A DNA stretch of 32,782 nucleotides, taken from NCBI GenBank assembly GCA_030631665.1, contig DAOVKU010000005.1, positions 1 to 32,782 of the forward strand. The letters run 5' to 3'. Origin of the DNA: Candidatus Omnitrophota bacterium. Its GTDB lineage: Bacteria > Omnitrophota > Gorgyraeia > DAOVKU01. The translations under genes were made by a program, and so were the position numbers. Below the pieces are notes generated by a model, which saw nothing but the letters and a program-made list of their open reading frames with translations, was not told the DNA's origin and ran no database searches. The stretch's first letter is position 1; each line of letters starts with the position of its first letter. This document shows, piece by piece, positions 8,754 through 16,682 of the stretch.

Positions 8754-8787
8754 ACAACTTATGGAGTGATGAACGAACATAAGTTGT
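8754..8787 (+). repeat. Inverted repeat ACAACTTATG / CATAAGTTGT
   Basis: 10 bp perfect arms 8754-8763 and 8778-8787, 14 nt loop. Confidence 0.75.
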
Positions 8788-8800
8788 ATTTCCGAATTCG

Positions 8801-8822
8801 ACCCCAAAGTTTCGTGGTTAAT
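8801..8822 (+). repeat. Dispersed repeat ACCCCAAAGTTTCGTGGTTAAT (copy 2)
   Basis: 20/22 match to 6537-6558. Confidence 0.7.
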
Positions 8823-8824
8823 GC

Positions 8825-8897
8825 GGGCAAATAACTTATGTTTCAGCCAGAGGCTGATCCGTTCTCCGGCGGACACTTCGTTTCGCAAGTTATGCCC
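8825..8897 (+). repeat. Large leader hairpin GGGCA(AA)TAACTT ... AAGTTATGCCC
   Basis: Outer arms 8825-8837 and 8887-8897 enclosing the inner hairpin CAGCCAGAGGCTG; followed by AAAGGAGG and ATG 8916. Confidence 0.6.
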
Positions 8898-8915
8898 TTA
8901 TTAAAGGAGGTTGCT

Positions 8916-9143
8916 ATGGCTTTAGCATACTTAAAGATCATTATTGAGCCGGGTCGGGAAGAAGTGGTCAAAGTTGCTCTTTCCAAAATGCCACAGATAA
9001 AAAGAGCAGACCTAACCAGTGGCCAGCAAGACCTAATCTGCCTGGTTGAAAGTGCTTCTTATGAAGAAATTTTAAATTTAGTAGTTAAAAAAATTCGCTT
9101 AATTGAAGGTATTACAAATACAGTTACCGACCTTATGCTTTAG
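8916..9143 (+). CDS. Standalone Lrp/AsnC-type ligand-binding (RAM) domain protein
   Basis: MALAYLKIIIEPGREEVVKVALSKMPQIKRADLTSGQQDLICLVESASYEEILNLVVKKIRLIEGITNTVTDLML; strong SD; track start 8838 is too far upstream. Confidence 0.75.
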   Translation: MALAYLKIIIEPGREEVVKVALSKMPQIKRADLTSGQQDLICLVESASYEEILNLVVKKIRLIEGITNTVTDLML

Positions 9144-9182
9144 TTTGCTCAATGTAGTAACCGCGAGAAAAGGAGATTTATT

Positions 9183-9890
9183 GTGTGGCAAAGACGTCAT
9201 TATCTTATAAAAAAAGGGTTTCAGTTTAGGGTTGCTATTTTCATAACTTTAATTTTGATTTTGGTTTCAGCTGGAATTACTTTGTCTCTCTATTTTGGAC
9301 TTATCGGTTCAATGATTCCTGAGTTTTCAGATGAGTCTATGGTTGCTAAGATCGAAGCTGCCCGCAGGATAAAAGATTATGAAATAGCAAGATACGGATT
9401 GCCCAAAACCGAAAGCATAGATATTTTTAAGGAGGCCCAGCTTTTAAGTACGCACGAAAAAGAAGTTATATTAGAGGTTTTGTCCAAGGTAAATTACCAT
9501 CTTTGGCCGCGCTTGTTTATCTTTCTGATTTTAATCGGCCTTTTGTCTTTGTTTCTTTCTCATCGCATAGCAGGTCCCATTTATCGTTTTCAGAAAATTC
9601 TCCGGGAAGCGGAAAAAGGTAATCTCTCCACGGCAGTCCATTTAAGAAAAACGGATGAATTTAAAGAGTTATCAAGAGATTTCAATTTGTTTTTTAAAAA
9701 TTTATCTTCCCAGCTTAATGAAATCAAGACCTTGGTTAGTACTTTGGGGATCGATATTTTTAATATGCAATCCCGAGTTCAAAAGGCCTCATTCCCCGGC
9801 AAGGAAGAGATAACCAAGAACATTCAGGGCATTATAGCTTGCCTTGAGAATTTAAAACAAAATTTGAATAAGTTTAATACCGGCAAATGA
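9183..9890 (+). CDS. HAMP-domain membrane protein (two TM, no kinase or MCP output domain)
   Basis: Two TM segments, HRIAGPIYRFQKILREAEKGNLSTAVHLRKTDEFKELSRDFN HAMP motif. Confidence 0.75.
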   Translation: MWQRRHYLIKKGFQFRVAIFITLILILVSAGITLSLYFGLIGSMIPEFSDESMVAKIEAARRIKDYEIARYGLPKTESIDIFKEAQLLSTHEKEVILEVLSKVNYHLWPRLFIFLILIGLLSLFLSHRIAGPIYRFQKILREAEKGNLSTAVHLRKTDEFKELSRDFNLFFKNLSSQLNEIKTLVSTLGIDIFNMQSRVQKASFPGKEEITKNIQGIIACLENLKQNLNKFNTGK

Positions 9891-11149
9891 AAAAACCCCT
9901 GTGTTTGCTTCTTTTTATTTTCTTTTTCTTTTGCCTGGTTGGTAGTTTTGTTTTTGGTTCTTTGGCTTTTTGTGAGAACTTAGCCGAGATTTGCGATGAA
10001 GAATTTCTGGATAAAGTCCAAAAAGATACTTTTAATTTCTTCTGGGACGAAGTTAACCGGGAAAATGGCCTGATAAAAGATAGTTCAAATAATGGGGCGC
10101 CCTCCAGCATTGCCTCCGTTGGTTTTGGCCTAACCTCTATTTGCATTGCCCATCATCGGGGATGGATAACATACGATGAAGCCTACACAAGAACATTAAA
10201 AACCCTTATCACTTTCAGAGATAAAGTTCCTTCCGAGCATGGTTTTTTTTATCACTGGATAAATACGAGAACCATCAGGCGTGCGTGGTCCAGTGAAGTT
10301 TCATCCATAGACACTGCTTTATTTTTAGCAGGTGCCCTATTTGCAGCTGAGTATTTTAAGGGTACTAAAATCGAAAGGGTTGCTTTTTCCATTTATGAAA
10401 AAGTTGACTGGCCGTGGATGTTAAATAAAAGGGATGTTTTGTGTATGGGCTGGAAGCCGGAAGAAGGATTTTTGCCGTATTACTGGGACACTTACAGCGA
10501 ATTGATGATTATTTATGCCCTGGCCATCGGCTCACCAACGCATCCTATTGCCCCGGAGATATGGAATAATTGGAAAAGGCCCATAGGCGAATATAAAGGC
10601 CATAAACTGGTTTATTGTATTACAGGCAGCCTTTTCACCTATCAATATGCCCAGGCCTGGATAGATTTTAGGGATTTAGATGATAATGGTGTAAACTGGT
10701 GGCATAATTCAATCGAGGCCACAAAAGCCAACAGGCAATTTTGTGTAGATAATAAAGACAAATTTAAAACTTATGAGGAAAATGTTTGGGGGATTACCGC
10801 TTCCAGCAGCTCAAATGGCTACAAAGGTTATGGTGCTAAGCCCGGTGTCGGTTTTAACGACGGAACTATCTGTCCTGCCGGGGCAGGGGGAAGCCTAGCC
10901 TTTACCCCGCAACTTTCTATTAAGGCCCTGAAATATATGTATAAAAAATACGGAAAAAAAATCTATGGAAAGTATGGATTCAAAGATGCCTTTAATATTG
11001 ATAAAAACTGGTTTTCAAATGAATATATCGGCATAAGCGAAGGCATTATTCTTCTGATGATAGAGAATTATCGCACAGGTTTTGTTTGGGAGTATTTTAA
11101 TCGCAGTCAACCTATTAGAAAATGGCGTAAGTTGGTTTTTGACAAATAA
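9887..11149 (+). CDS. Glycoamylase-like family protein (PF10091-like), secreted
   Basis: Signal peptide; FLDKVQKDTFNFFWDEVNRENGLIKDSS, IASVGFGLTSICIAHHRGWI, GWKPEEGFLPYYWDTYSELMIIYALAIGSPTHP. Confidence 0.85.
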   Translation: MKKPLCLLLFIFFFFCLVGSFVFGSLAFCENLAEICDEEFLDKVQKDTFNFFWDEVNRENGLIKDSSNNGAPSSIASVGFGLTSICIAHHRGWITYDEAYTRTLKTLITFRDKVPSEHGFFYHWINTRTIRRAWSSEVSSIDTALFLAGALFAAEYFKGTKIERVAFSIYEKVDWPWMLNKRDVLCMGWKPEEGFLPYYWDTYSELMIIYALAIGSPTHPIAPEIWNNWKRPIGEYKGHKLVYCITGSLFTYQYAQAWIDFRDLDDNGVNWWHNSIEATKANRQFCVDNKDKFKTYEENVWGITASSSSNGYKGYGAKPGVGFNDGTICPAGAGGSLAFTPQLSIKALKYMYKKYGKKIYGKYGFKDAFNIDKNWFSNEYIGISEGIILLMIENYRTGFVWEYFNRSQPIRKWRKLVFDK

Positions 11150-11213
11150 ATATTATTTTATTTGATTTTTTTACTATTTGGAGTAAAATAGATTTAATGT
11201 TTAATGAAATTTG

Positions 11214-11242
11214 AAGTTATGTTTGTTTGTGCTTGATAACTT
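11214..11242 (+). repeat. Leader inverted repeat AAGTTAT / ATAACTT
   Basis: 7 bp arms 11214-11220 and 11236-11242 upstream of the ATG at 11271. Confidence 0.5.
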
Positions 11243-11270
11243 ATGTGCATTCATTAAAGGTTATGGGCCA

Positions 11271-11765
11271 ATGAAAGAAGTTACTATAACAGAAGCTCTT
11301 AGCGCAAAATATCCCGAGGTTGTTTGTTTGCTTAGCTGTATCAGCAAAGAAGGCAAGCCTAATCTTATTCCTCTTGGTTGGTCAATGCAGACCTCTTTTA
11401 GCCCGCCAATGCTGGCTATATCGGTTGGGAAAAGCCGCTATAGTCATAAATTAATTTCAGAATCAAAAGAGTTTGTTTTTACATATCCCGGAGAAAATTT
11501 GCAGGATGTAGTTCTTTTTTGCGGGGCACATTCCGGAAGGGACATTGATAAAATAGCCGCAACCGATACCAAGCTTAAAAAGGCGCAATTGGTCAAGGCC
11601 TATTTGCTCCCCGATTGTCTTATAAATCTAGAATGTAAGGTGCGAGATAGCTTAGATTCCGGAGACCACACTATATTTGCTGGTGAGATACTCAAGGCTT
11701 ATAAAAATTTAAGCCCTTCAAAGAAGATATATACAGTTGGAAAAAATATGCTGGGAGCACTTTGA
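11271..11765 (+). CDS. Flavin reductase family protein
   Basis: MKEVTITEALSAKYPEVVCLLSCISKEGKPNLIPLGWSMQTSFSPPMLAISVGKSRYSHKLI; the track start at 11211 lies within the leader hairpin. Confidence 0.82.
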   Translation: MKEVTITEALSAKYPEVVCLLSCISKEGKPNLIPLGWSMQTSFSPPMLAISVGKSRYSHKLISESKEFVFTYPGENLQDVVLFCGAHSGRDIDKIAATDTKLKKAQLVKAYLLPDCLINLECKVRDSLDSGDHTIFAGEILKAYKNLSPSKKIYTVGKNMLGAL

Positions 11766-11882
11766 TAATTCGCAAATATCACAATAAATTGTTTATTGAC
11801 TGTTAGCTCGAATATACAAGAAAGTCACCGGGAAGGTTTTTGTGGGCAGTTAATGACTGTTTATAAAGGAAAGGGACGAAAT

Positions 11883-12221
11883 ATGAAAAAATTTATTTTT
11901 TTATTTTTAATATCAGCTGTATTTTTTAGCATTTTGGGTTGTGAGACTCTTCCGCCGCCAACACCCAGGCAAATTGTAACTAACCCGTTTGGAACCTCTT
12001 CGTTAAGGATAGGGATGAGCAAGGAAGAAGTGATATCTATCATGGGTGAGCCAAATGAGATATTTAAAAAAGGTCGGGATGAATTAGGCACTTCAAAGGA
12101 GGAATGGGTTTATGATCCCAGGTGGCCTGTTATTCCCGTAAACCGTGAAAATCTTTCTCGCACAAATAGGTTAACTTTTGCAGGTAATAATCTGGTAGGC
12201 TGGAAAGAAGAGGACAGATAG
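11883..12221 (+). CDS. Lipoprotein, SmpA/OmlA-like fold
   Basis: MKKFIFLFLISAVFFSILGCETLPPP lipobox; SLRIGMSKEEVISIMGEPNEIF...EEWVYD. Confidence 0.75.
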   Translation: MKKFIFLFLISAVFFSILGCETLPPPTPRQIVTNPFGTSSLRIGMSKEEVISIMGEPNEIFKKGRDELGTSKEEWVYDPRWPVIPVNRENLSRTNRLTFAGNNLVGWKEEDR

Positions 12222-12226
12222 TTTTA

Positions 12227-12712
12227 ATGACAAGCATAATAATTCTTGGCGTAGTTGTATTAGTTTTGATTGTTATTCTAGCATTGGTTTATTCACAGGA
12301 CTATGCCAATTTTATCAATAGAAGGCGCGGACGCCTGGTTACCTTTACCCAAAAAAAAGGAAAAGATAGACGAAAGACCCTGCGCTTGCCGGCTAATTTG
12401 GATATAAAATATATTCTTCTTGAAAAGGAGAATGCGCCTAAAATCTCACAGAGTTATAATATCAGCGTGGGTGGTGCCCAAATTATCATTTACGAAAAAT
12501 TAAAAAAGTCTACCAGGATAAACATGGAGATAGAAATACCTTATCAACCCGGGTTAGTAAGGACAGTTGCTGAAGTTGTCTGGTTGCGTGAGAAATTCTC
12601 GCTTAGTTTAAAGCAGAAACGGCGCGTTTTTTTCGCCGGACTTAAATTTATTAAAATCAATCCTCATGATGAGGCAAAATTATTGGAGTATATATATGCA
12701 ACCTTACCCTAA
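12227..12712 (+). CDS. Membrane-anchored PilZ-domain protein
   Basis: N-terminal TM; RRKTLRLPANLDIKYILL ... NISVGGAQIII. Confidence 0.75.
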   Translation: MTSIIILGVVVLVLIVILALVYSQDYANFINRRRGRLVTFTQKKGKDRRKTLRLPANLDIKYILLEKENAPKISQSYNISVGGAQIIIYEKLKKSTRINMEIEIPYQPGLVRTVAEVVWLREKFSLSLKQKRRVFFAGLKFIKINPHDEAKLLEYIYATLP

Positions 12713-13418
12713 AAAAAATTTTATTGCCCCCGTTTTAATTCTAGCTTTGATGGCTTTAGTAAGTGGTTGTGCCAAGCATGCTCTTATTGACGAAGAAATG
12801 AAGCATTCCCTTCTTTTTGAACAGGAGAAGGGGAAGATTCTAATAGGTGTTAAAAAGTTTACCGATATAAGATCAGAAGAAGAAAGAGAGGGCTTGCTTG
12901 ATATTTTAAAAAAGAAAAAAATTCTTTCTCTTGCCACCAAGGACAGCGATTTTAAAGAAAAGGTCGATAGAGGTATAACTCATAGGGTAAAAACTAAATT
13001 AGAAGAAGGAGGAATTCGCTGTGTTATATTAGATGATAAGTCATTTATTCAAAGTAAAGGCCACAAATATATCCTGGAAGGTGAAATAAGACATTTTTGG
13101 GCTGTGTTGAGATTGCCCAATACCACTTTCGTGCCTTATCTGGGGGTGGCGGCTACGGTAATTACCAAAGACGAATTTAATGTCGTTGTTGTCATAGAAG
13201 CCACGTTGCGGGATACTCAAAACAACAAAGTTTTGTTCAACGAGGTATTTGATGCTTCCGAAGATTTGCATCTTTCAACCGGCATCTTGAATTTTAACCG
13301 GTTTTTTAAGCGGGGATTAAATTACAGGATTAAACTTCTTGATAAGGCCCTCGATGATATCTGCGAACAAATCGTGAGGAAAGCAAAACTTACTATGGAA
13401 GAAGAATTGATACCTTAA
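12696..13418 (+). CDS. Lipoprotein of unknown function
   Basis: MQPYPKKNFIAPVLILALMALVSGCAKHA lipobox; overlaps the PilZ gene end. Confidence 0.65.
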   Translation: MQPYPKKNFIAPVLILALMALVSGCAKHALIDEEMKHSLLFEQEKGKILIGVKKFTDIRSEEEREGLLDILKKKKILSLATKDSDFKEKVDRGITHRVKTKLEEGGIRCVILDDKSFIQSKGHKYILEGEIRHFWAVLRLPNTTFVPYLGVAATVITKDEFNVVVVIEATLRDTQNNKVLFNEVFDASEDLHLSTGILNFNRFFKRGLNYRIKLLDKALDDICEQIVRKAKLTMEEELIP

Positions 13419-13454
13419 AAACGGGTTCTAAATTTTTTAGCAATCTTTAATTGT

Positions 13455-14468
13455 ATGATATTAATAACCGGCGCCGCCGGTTTCTTGGGCGGCTTTTTGG
13501 TAGATGAATTTTTAAAACACGGTTTTAAAGTGTGCGCTTTAGCGCGTCCAACCAGCGATTTATCCCACCTTAAAAAAACAACAGCCAACATAGTATTCGC
13601 GGATATAACAAATGCTCATCAGGTTAAAAATGCCTTGTGCGGTGTTGATGAAGTTGTGCATGCCGCGGCCATCCTGGGCGGTGGAGATAAAAAAAGAGAA
13701 ACTTTTTTAAAAGTAAATTACCAGGCCACTAAAAACCTAGCCCGTTGCTGCATAGAGAAAAAAATAAAAAGATTTACTTTTATTAGCAGTATAGCGGCTG
13801 TAGGGCCTGCCATAAACAAAAAGACATTCCTTGATGAAAACTCTCAATTTAAGCCGGGTAGTTTCTACGGTGAGAGTAAGCGTCTGGCCGAAGAATATCT
13901 TCTTTCTTTATCAAATAAAAAGAAACTCGAGGTAGTTATTATAAGACCCGCCCTCATCTATGGCCCAAGAGATAGGAGATGCGCTGTTAACTATTTCAGA
14001 ATAGCTAACCTTGGTTTTTTCCCCTTGCCTCTGCCGGCTGATAACAAAACTAGTTTTATATATGCAAGCGATGCCGCCAGAGCTATCTTCCTGGCGCACA
14101 CACAATCTGTGGCAGGTGAAATTTATATGTTGGCTAATGATGTAGTAACAGTCAAAGAATTCGCTGAAAAACTGCTTTTAACTAAAGGCGGAATTTCTCT
14201 GTTAATACCTATTTCACCTGTTTTGATAAATATTATAGCTTCTATAGCTGGTTTTATATTCAGGGGGAAGGGGCAGTTATCGGGCACCACAGGCAGAAGG
14301 ATAAAAGACATTGGTAGGGGCAATTGGGCAGTAGATAGTTCAAAGATAAGAGAAATGCTTAAATTTAGCCCCCAAGTTCATTTAACACAAGGCCTTAGAA
14401 AAACCTGGTGTTTTTATTCAAAACATAAAAAATTACTTAGTTTCAGATATCTATTAACAAATCTTTAG
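13455..14468 (+). CDS. NAD-dependent epimerase/dehydratase (extended SDR)
   Basis: MILITGAAGFLGGFLVDEF, FISSIAAVGP, YGESKRLAEEYLL, IIRPALIYGPRDRR. Confidence 0.9.
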   Translation: MILITGAAGFLGGFLVDEFLKHGFKVCALARPTSDLSHLKKTTANIVFADITNAHQVKNALCGVDEVVHAAAILGGGDKKRETFLKVNYQATKNLARCCIEKKIKRFTFISSIAAVGPAINKKTFLDENSQFKPGSFYGESKRLAEEYLLSLSNKKKLEVVIIRPALIYGPRDRRCAVNYFRIANLGFFPLPLPADNKTSFIYASDAARAIFLAHTQSVAGEIYMLANDVVTVKEFAEKLLLTKGGISLLIPISPVLINIIASIAGFIFRGKGQLSGTTGRRIKDIGRGNWAVDSSKIREMLKFSPQVHLTQGLRKTWCFYSKHKKLLSFRYLLTNL

Positions 14469-14482
14469 TTTAAAAAATTTAC

Positions 14483-14511
14483 TTGCTTTGTTATCAAAAA
14501 GGGTTTAGAAT
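14483..14511 (+). promoter_or_regulatory. Sigma70-like promoter
   Basis: TTGCTT, 17 nt spacer, TAGAAT upstream of the ATG at 14526. Confidence 0.45.
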
Positions 14512-14525
14512 ATAGAAGGATTATT

Positions 14526-15386
14526 ATGGGAAAAAGAAGAGTGAAATTAATAACTATAGTTCTTTTTGGCCTTATTTCTTTAACGTTGGCGAAAGCGAAT
14601 GCAATAGCCAGCGACTTTGGCTGGGAAGACGGCACCACCCAGGGCTGGATTGGTAATGTTAACAATTCGGGCACCTATTGTTATAATGGCCGGCATTCAC
14701 TGGCACTGGACTTAAACCTTAAAGGTGAAGGTTTTAAAAGTACTCAAACCAGCTTGACTGTTTATGATGGAAAACCGGGAGATCCCCTTATTTTTAAGGT
14801 TTATCTTCTTTCCACACCTGAGGTCCCCCTGGACTTAAAAGGCCAGATTTATATAGGAGATTCTCAGGGTAATATAACGCGCAGCCGTTGGTCCTTCTTG
14901 CTTAGTGACAGGTGGAATGACCTTTCCTTTAACATCCCGGCTGATTTCAAAGGGCCATTTACCATTGCTCTTAGTTTCGGCACGCAGTTTGAATATCAGG
15001 GCAGAATTTATATAGATCAAGTCCAAAAACCTTCAAAATTAACGCCTGGTGATGCCATTCCCGGTTGTTATAGTACTTACATTCCTGCACCTGCTGGAGG
15101 GACAGGTTTTGGACCTTTGGCACTGGCACCTCAATCCGGCAAGAGTGGCATTAGAAGGCTTGGTGGTTTTGCGTCTACTGAAAGCACAGGGGAAGAAGGG
15201 ACTACTTGGGAAGGAATTCCGTTTTCTGCCTCATCAACAACTTCCAGTGTGCCTGCCTCCTCAACCACAACTGTTTCAAGCAGTACTGATAAGTCCTCAG
15301 GCGGTGGCGGAGTTATTTTTGAACACAAGACTTTTTTGCTGCTTTCAGTGGGCCTGTTTATGTTCGGACTAAAATTTAAAAAGTGA
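14526..15386 (+). CDS. Secreted carbohydrate-binding-like protein with a tripartite C-terminal sorting-like signal
   Basis: Signal peptide; beta-sandwich-like FGWEDGTTQGWIGNV...IYIDQVQ; S/T-rich linker, GGGG, TM FLLLSVGLFMFGL, basic KFKK end. Confidence 0.65.
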   Translation: MGKRRVKLITIVLFGLISLTLAKANAIASDFGWEDGTTQGWIGNVNNSGTYCYNGRHSLALDLNLKGEGFKSTQTSLTVYDGKPGDPLIFKVYLLSTPEVPLDLKGQIYIGDSQGNITRSRWSFLLSDRWNDLSFNIPADFKGPFTIALSFGTQFEYQGRIYIDQVQKPSKLTPGDAIPGCYSTYIPAPAGGTGFGPLALAPQSGKSGIRRLGGFASTESTGEEGTTWEGIPFSASSTTSSVPASSTTTVSSSTDKSSGGGGVIFEHKTFLLLSVGLFMFGLKFKK

Positions 15387-15390
15387 CATC

Positions 15391-15419
15391 TTGACTTTTA
15401 AGTATTGTTATGCTATATT
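15391..15419 (+). promoter_or_regulatory. Sigma70-like promoter
   Basis: TTGACT, 17 nt spacer, TATATT upstream of the first TIGR04073-like gene. Confidence 0.6.
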
Positions 15420-15448
15420 TTTAGTAAGTTATGAGAAAGGGGTTTGAC

Positions 15449-15805
15449 ATGAGAGCAAAATTAACAGCTGCGCTATTGATATTGGTAGTAGTTGTAGGTT
15501 TTAGTAGTTTTGCTTATGCTGAAAACGCCCTGGTTAAGTTAGGACGAGGTCTTGTTAATGCCGCAACAGGATGGCTTGAAATTCCCCAGAAAATTTATAC
15601 GACTTCAAGAGATGAAAATGTTTTTGTGGGCGCGACAGTTGGAACTGCTAAAGGGATAGGCTGGAGTATTATTAGAACAGTCGCTGGTATTTATGAAGTT
15701 GTAACTTTCCCTTTTCCTATACCTAAAAGTTATGAATCTGTCATTGATCCCCCATATATTTTTGACTCTAAATCCGAGATTGAGTCTGAGTCTGAATCTG
15801 AATAA
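15449..15805 (+). CDS. TIGR04073-like exosortase-associated protein, paralog 1
   Basis: Signal peptide then ENALVKLGRGLVNAATGWLEIPQKIYTTSRDENVFVGATVGTAKGIGWSIIRTVAGIYEVVTFPFPIP. Alternative start at 15431. Confidence 0.75.
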   Translation: MRAKLTAALLILVVVVGFSSFAYAENALVKLGRGLVNAATGWLEIPQKIYTTSRDENVFVGATVGTAKGIGWSIIRTVAGIYEVVTFPFPIPKSYESVIDPPYIFDSKSEIESESESE

Positions 15806-15837
15806 AAATAAAAGCGAACTTGATTTGATTTTTTGAT

Positions 15838-15864
15838 GGGCTTTGAAGAGTTAAAGCCCTTTTT
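15838..15864 (+). terminator. Rho-independent terminator
   Basis: GGGCTTT GAAGAGTTA... AAAGCCC TTTTT hairpin plus T-run. Confidence 0.75.
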
Positions 15865-15993
15865 CTTTAGGGTTAAATATAAGACCCTTCCTTGGGCCCT
15901 TCCTTAAAAGGAAAGAGTGAGGTCTATCCTTTAGGATTAAAAGGAATATGAAGGTCTACCTGTACCCTTTAGGGTGTCCCTATGGATAAGTAG

Positions 15994-16362
15994 ATGAAAA
16001 AAAGAAATCTAACAATTTTAATCTTGGTTGTATCAATTTTTTTAATATCCGGAACTTCTTATGCTGATAATTTTTTTGATAAATTGATAAGGGGTATAAT
16101 TAATACCGCTACCGGATGGATTGAAATTCCAAAGCAGATCATAGAAACTTCTCGAGAAGAAAGCTTTTTTAAGGGTTTGACGGTTGGGTTGGCCAAAGGA
16201 ATTGGTAAAGGGGTTACCAGGACAGCCGTGGGCCTGTGTGAAACCACGACCTTTATAGCGCCTTTTCCCGGAGAAGGCTATAGCCCCATAATGACACCTG
16301 AAAGCGTTTTTCAAAAAGAGAAGCAAAAAGAAAAGGAAGAGGAAGAAGCAAAAGAAAAGTAA
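15994..16362 (+). CDS. TIGR04073-like exosortase-associated protein, paralog 2
   Basis: DNFFDKLIRGIINTATGWIEIPKQIIETSREESFFKGLTVGLAKGIGKGVTRTAVGLCETTTFIAPFPGEGY. Confidence 0.75.
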   Translation: MKKRNLTILILVVSIFLISGTSYADNFFDKLIRGIINTATGWIEIPKQIIETSREESFFKGLTVGLAKGIGKGVTRTAVGLCETTTFIAPFPGEGYSPIMTPESVFQKEKQKEKEEEEAKEK

Positions 16363-16394
16363 GTTTTTTAGGCATATTTTTTTGTTAATATTTG

Positions 16395-16427
16395 AAACCC
16401 CCAAGTTTTTTAGGGGGTTTTTATTTT
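16395..16427 (+). terminator. Rho-independent terminator
   Basis: AAACCCCC AAGTTTTTTA GGGGGTTTTTATTTT. Confidence 0.85.
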
Positions 16428-16464
16428 AGGCAAAAAAATCCTTTAAAAAAACAAAAAAATCTTC

Positions 16465-16492
16465 TTGCTTTTTTTAAACTTGCTGGTATAGT
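16465..16492 (+). promoter_or_regulatory. Sigma70-like promoter driving the riboswitch leader
   Basis: TTGCTT, 16 nt spacer, TATAGT; predicted start about 16499, just before the aptamer. Confidence 0.5.
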
Positions 16493-16509
16493 TTTAGTAG
16501 AGACATAAG

Positions 16510-16612
16510 TAATCCGAGAAAGGCAACCTATTTGAAAGAATGGGGCGCAAAGTTACGGCCTAAATCCGCCAGGGGCGGATAAGGCGGCAGAACTGCCGAA
16601 GTTGTCCGTAAA
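16510..16612 (+). ncRNA. Cyclic di-GMP-I (GEMM-I) riboswitch aptamer
   Basis: AAAGGCAACCTATTTGAAAGAATGGGGCGCAAAGTTACGGCCTAAATCCGCCAGGGGCGGATAAGGCGGCAGAACTGCCGAAG, read by eye against the Vc2 layout: GNRA-capped P2, GCGCAAAG, GGCCUAAA, terminal NCCGA. G at the position equivalent to Vc2 G20, C at C92. Confidence 0.87.
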
Positions 16613-16615
16613 TTT

Positions 16616-16653
16616 AAACCCTATTTTTTCAAAGAGAAGAAATAGGGTTTTTT
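16616..16653 (+). terminator. Intrinsic terminator of the riboswitch expression platform
   Basis: AAACCCTATTTTTT CAAAGAG AAGAAATAGGGTTTTTTG: ~14 bp stem with one mismatch, then T-run, 30 nt before the downstream ATG. Confidence 0.85.
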
Positions 16654-16682
16654 GTTTAAAAAGAAAAGAAAGGAGGAGGGAG

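Noticed and set aside
15049-15372. 107-aa plus-strand ORF
   Set aside because: Out-of-frame shadow within 14526-15386.
15771-15805. GAGTCT-type hexamer repeat (ESESESE C-terminus) considered as phase-variable microsatellite
   Set aside because: Too few units and located at the very end of a CDS; no support for phase variation.
15994-15994. Possible second c-di-GMP riboswitch upstream of TIGR04073-like paralogs 1 and 2
   Set aside because: Leaders at 15387-15448 and 15865-15993 lack the GCGCAAAG/GGCCTAAA core.
16042-16404. 120-aa minus-strand ORF
   Set aside because: Antisense to TIGR04073-like paralog 2; low-complexity Phe/Leu/Cys start, shadow ORF.
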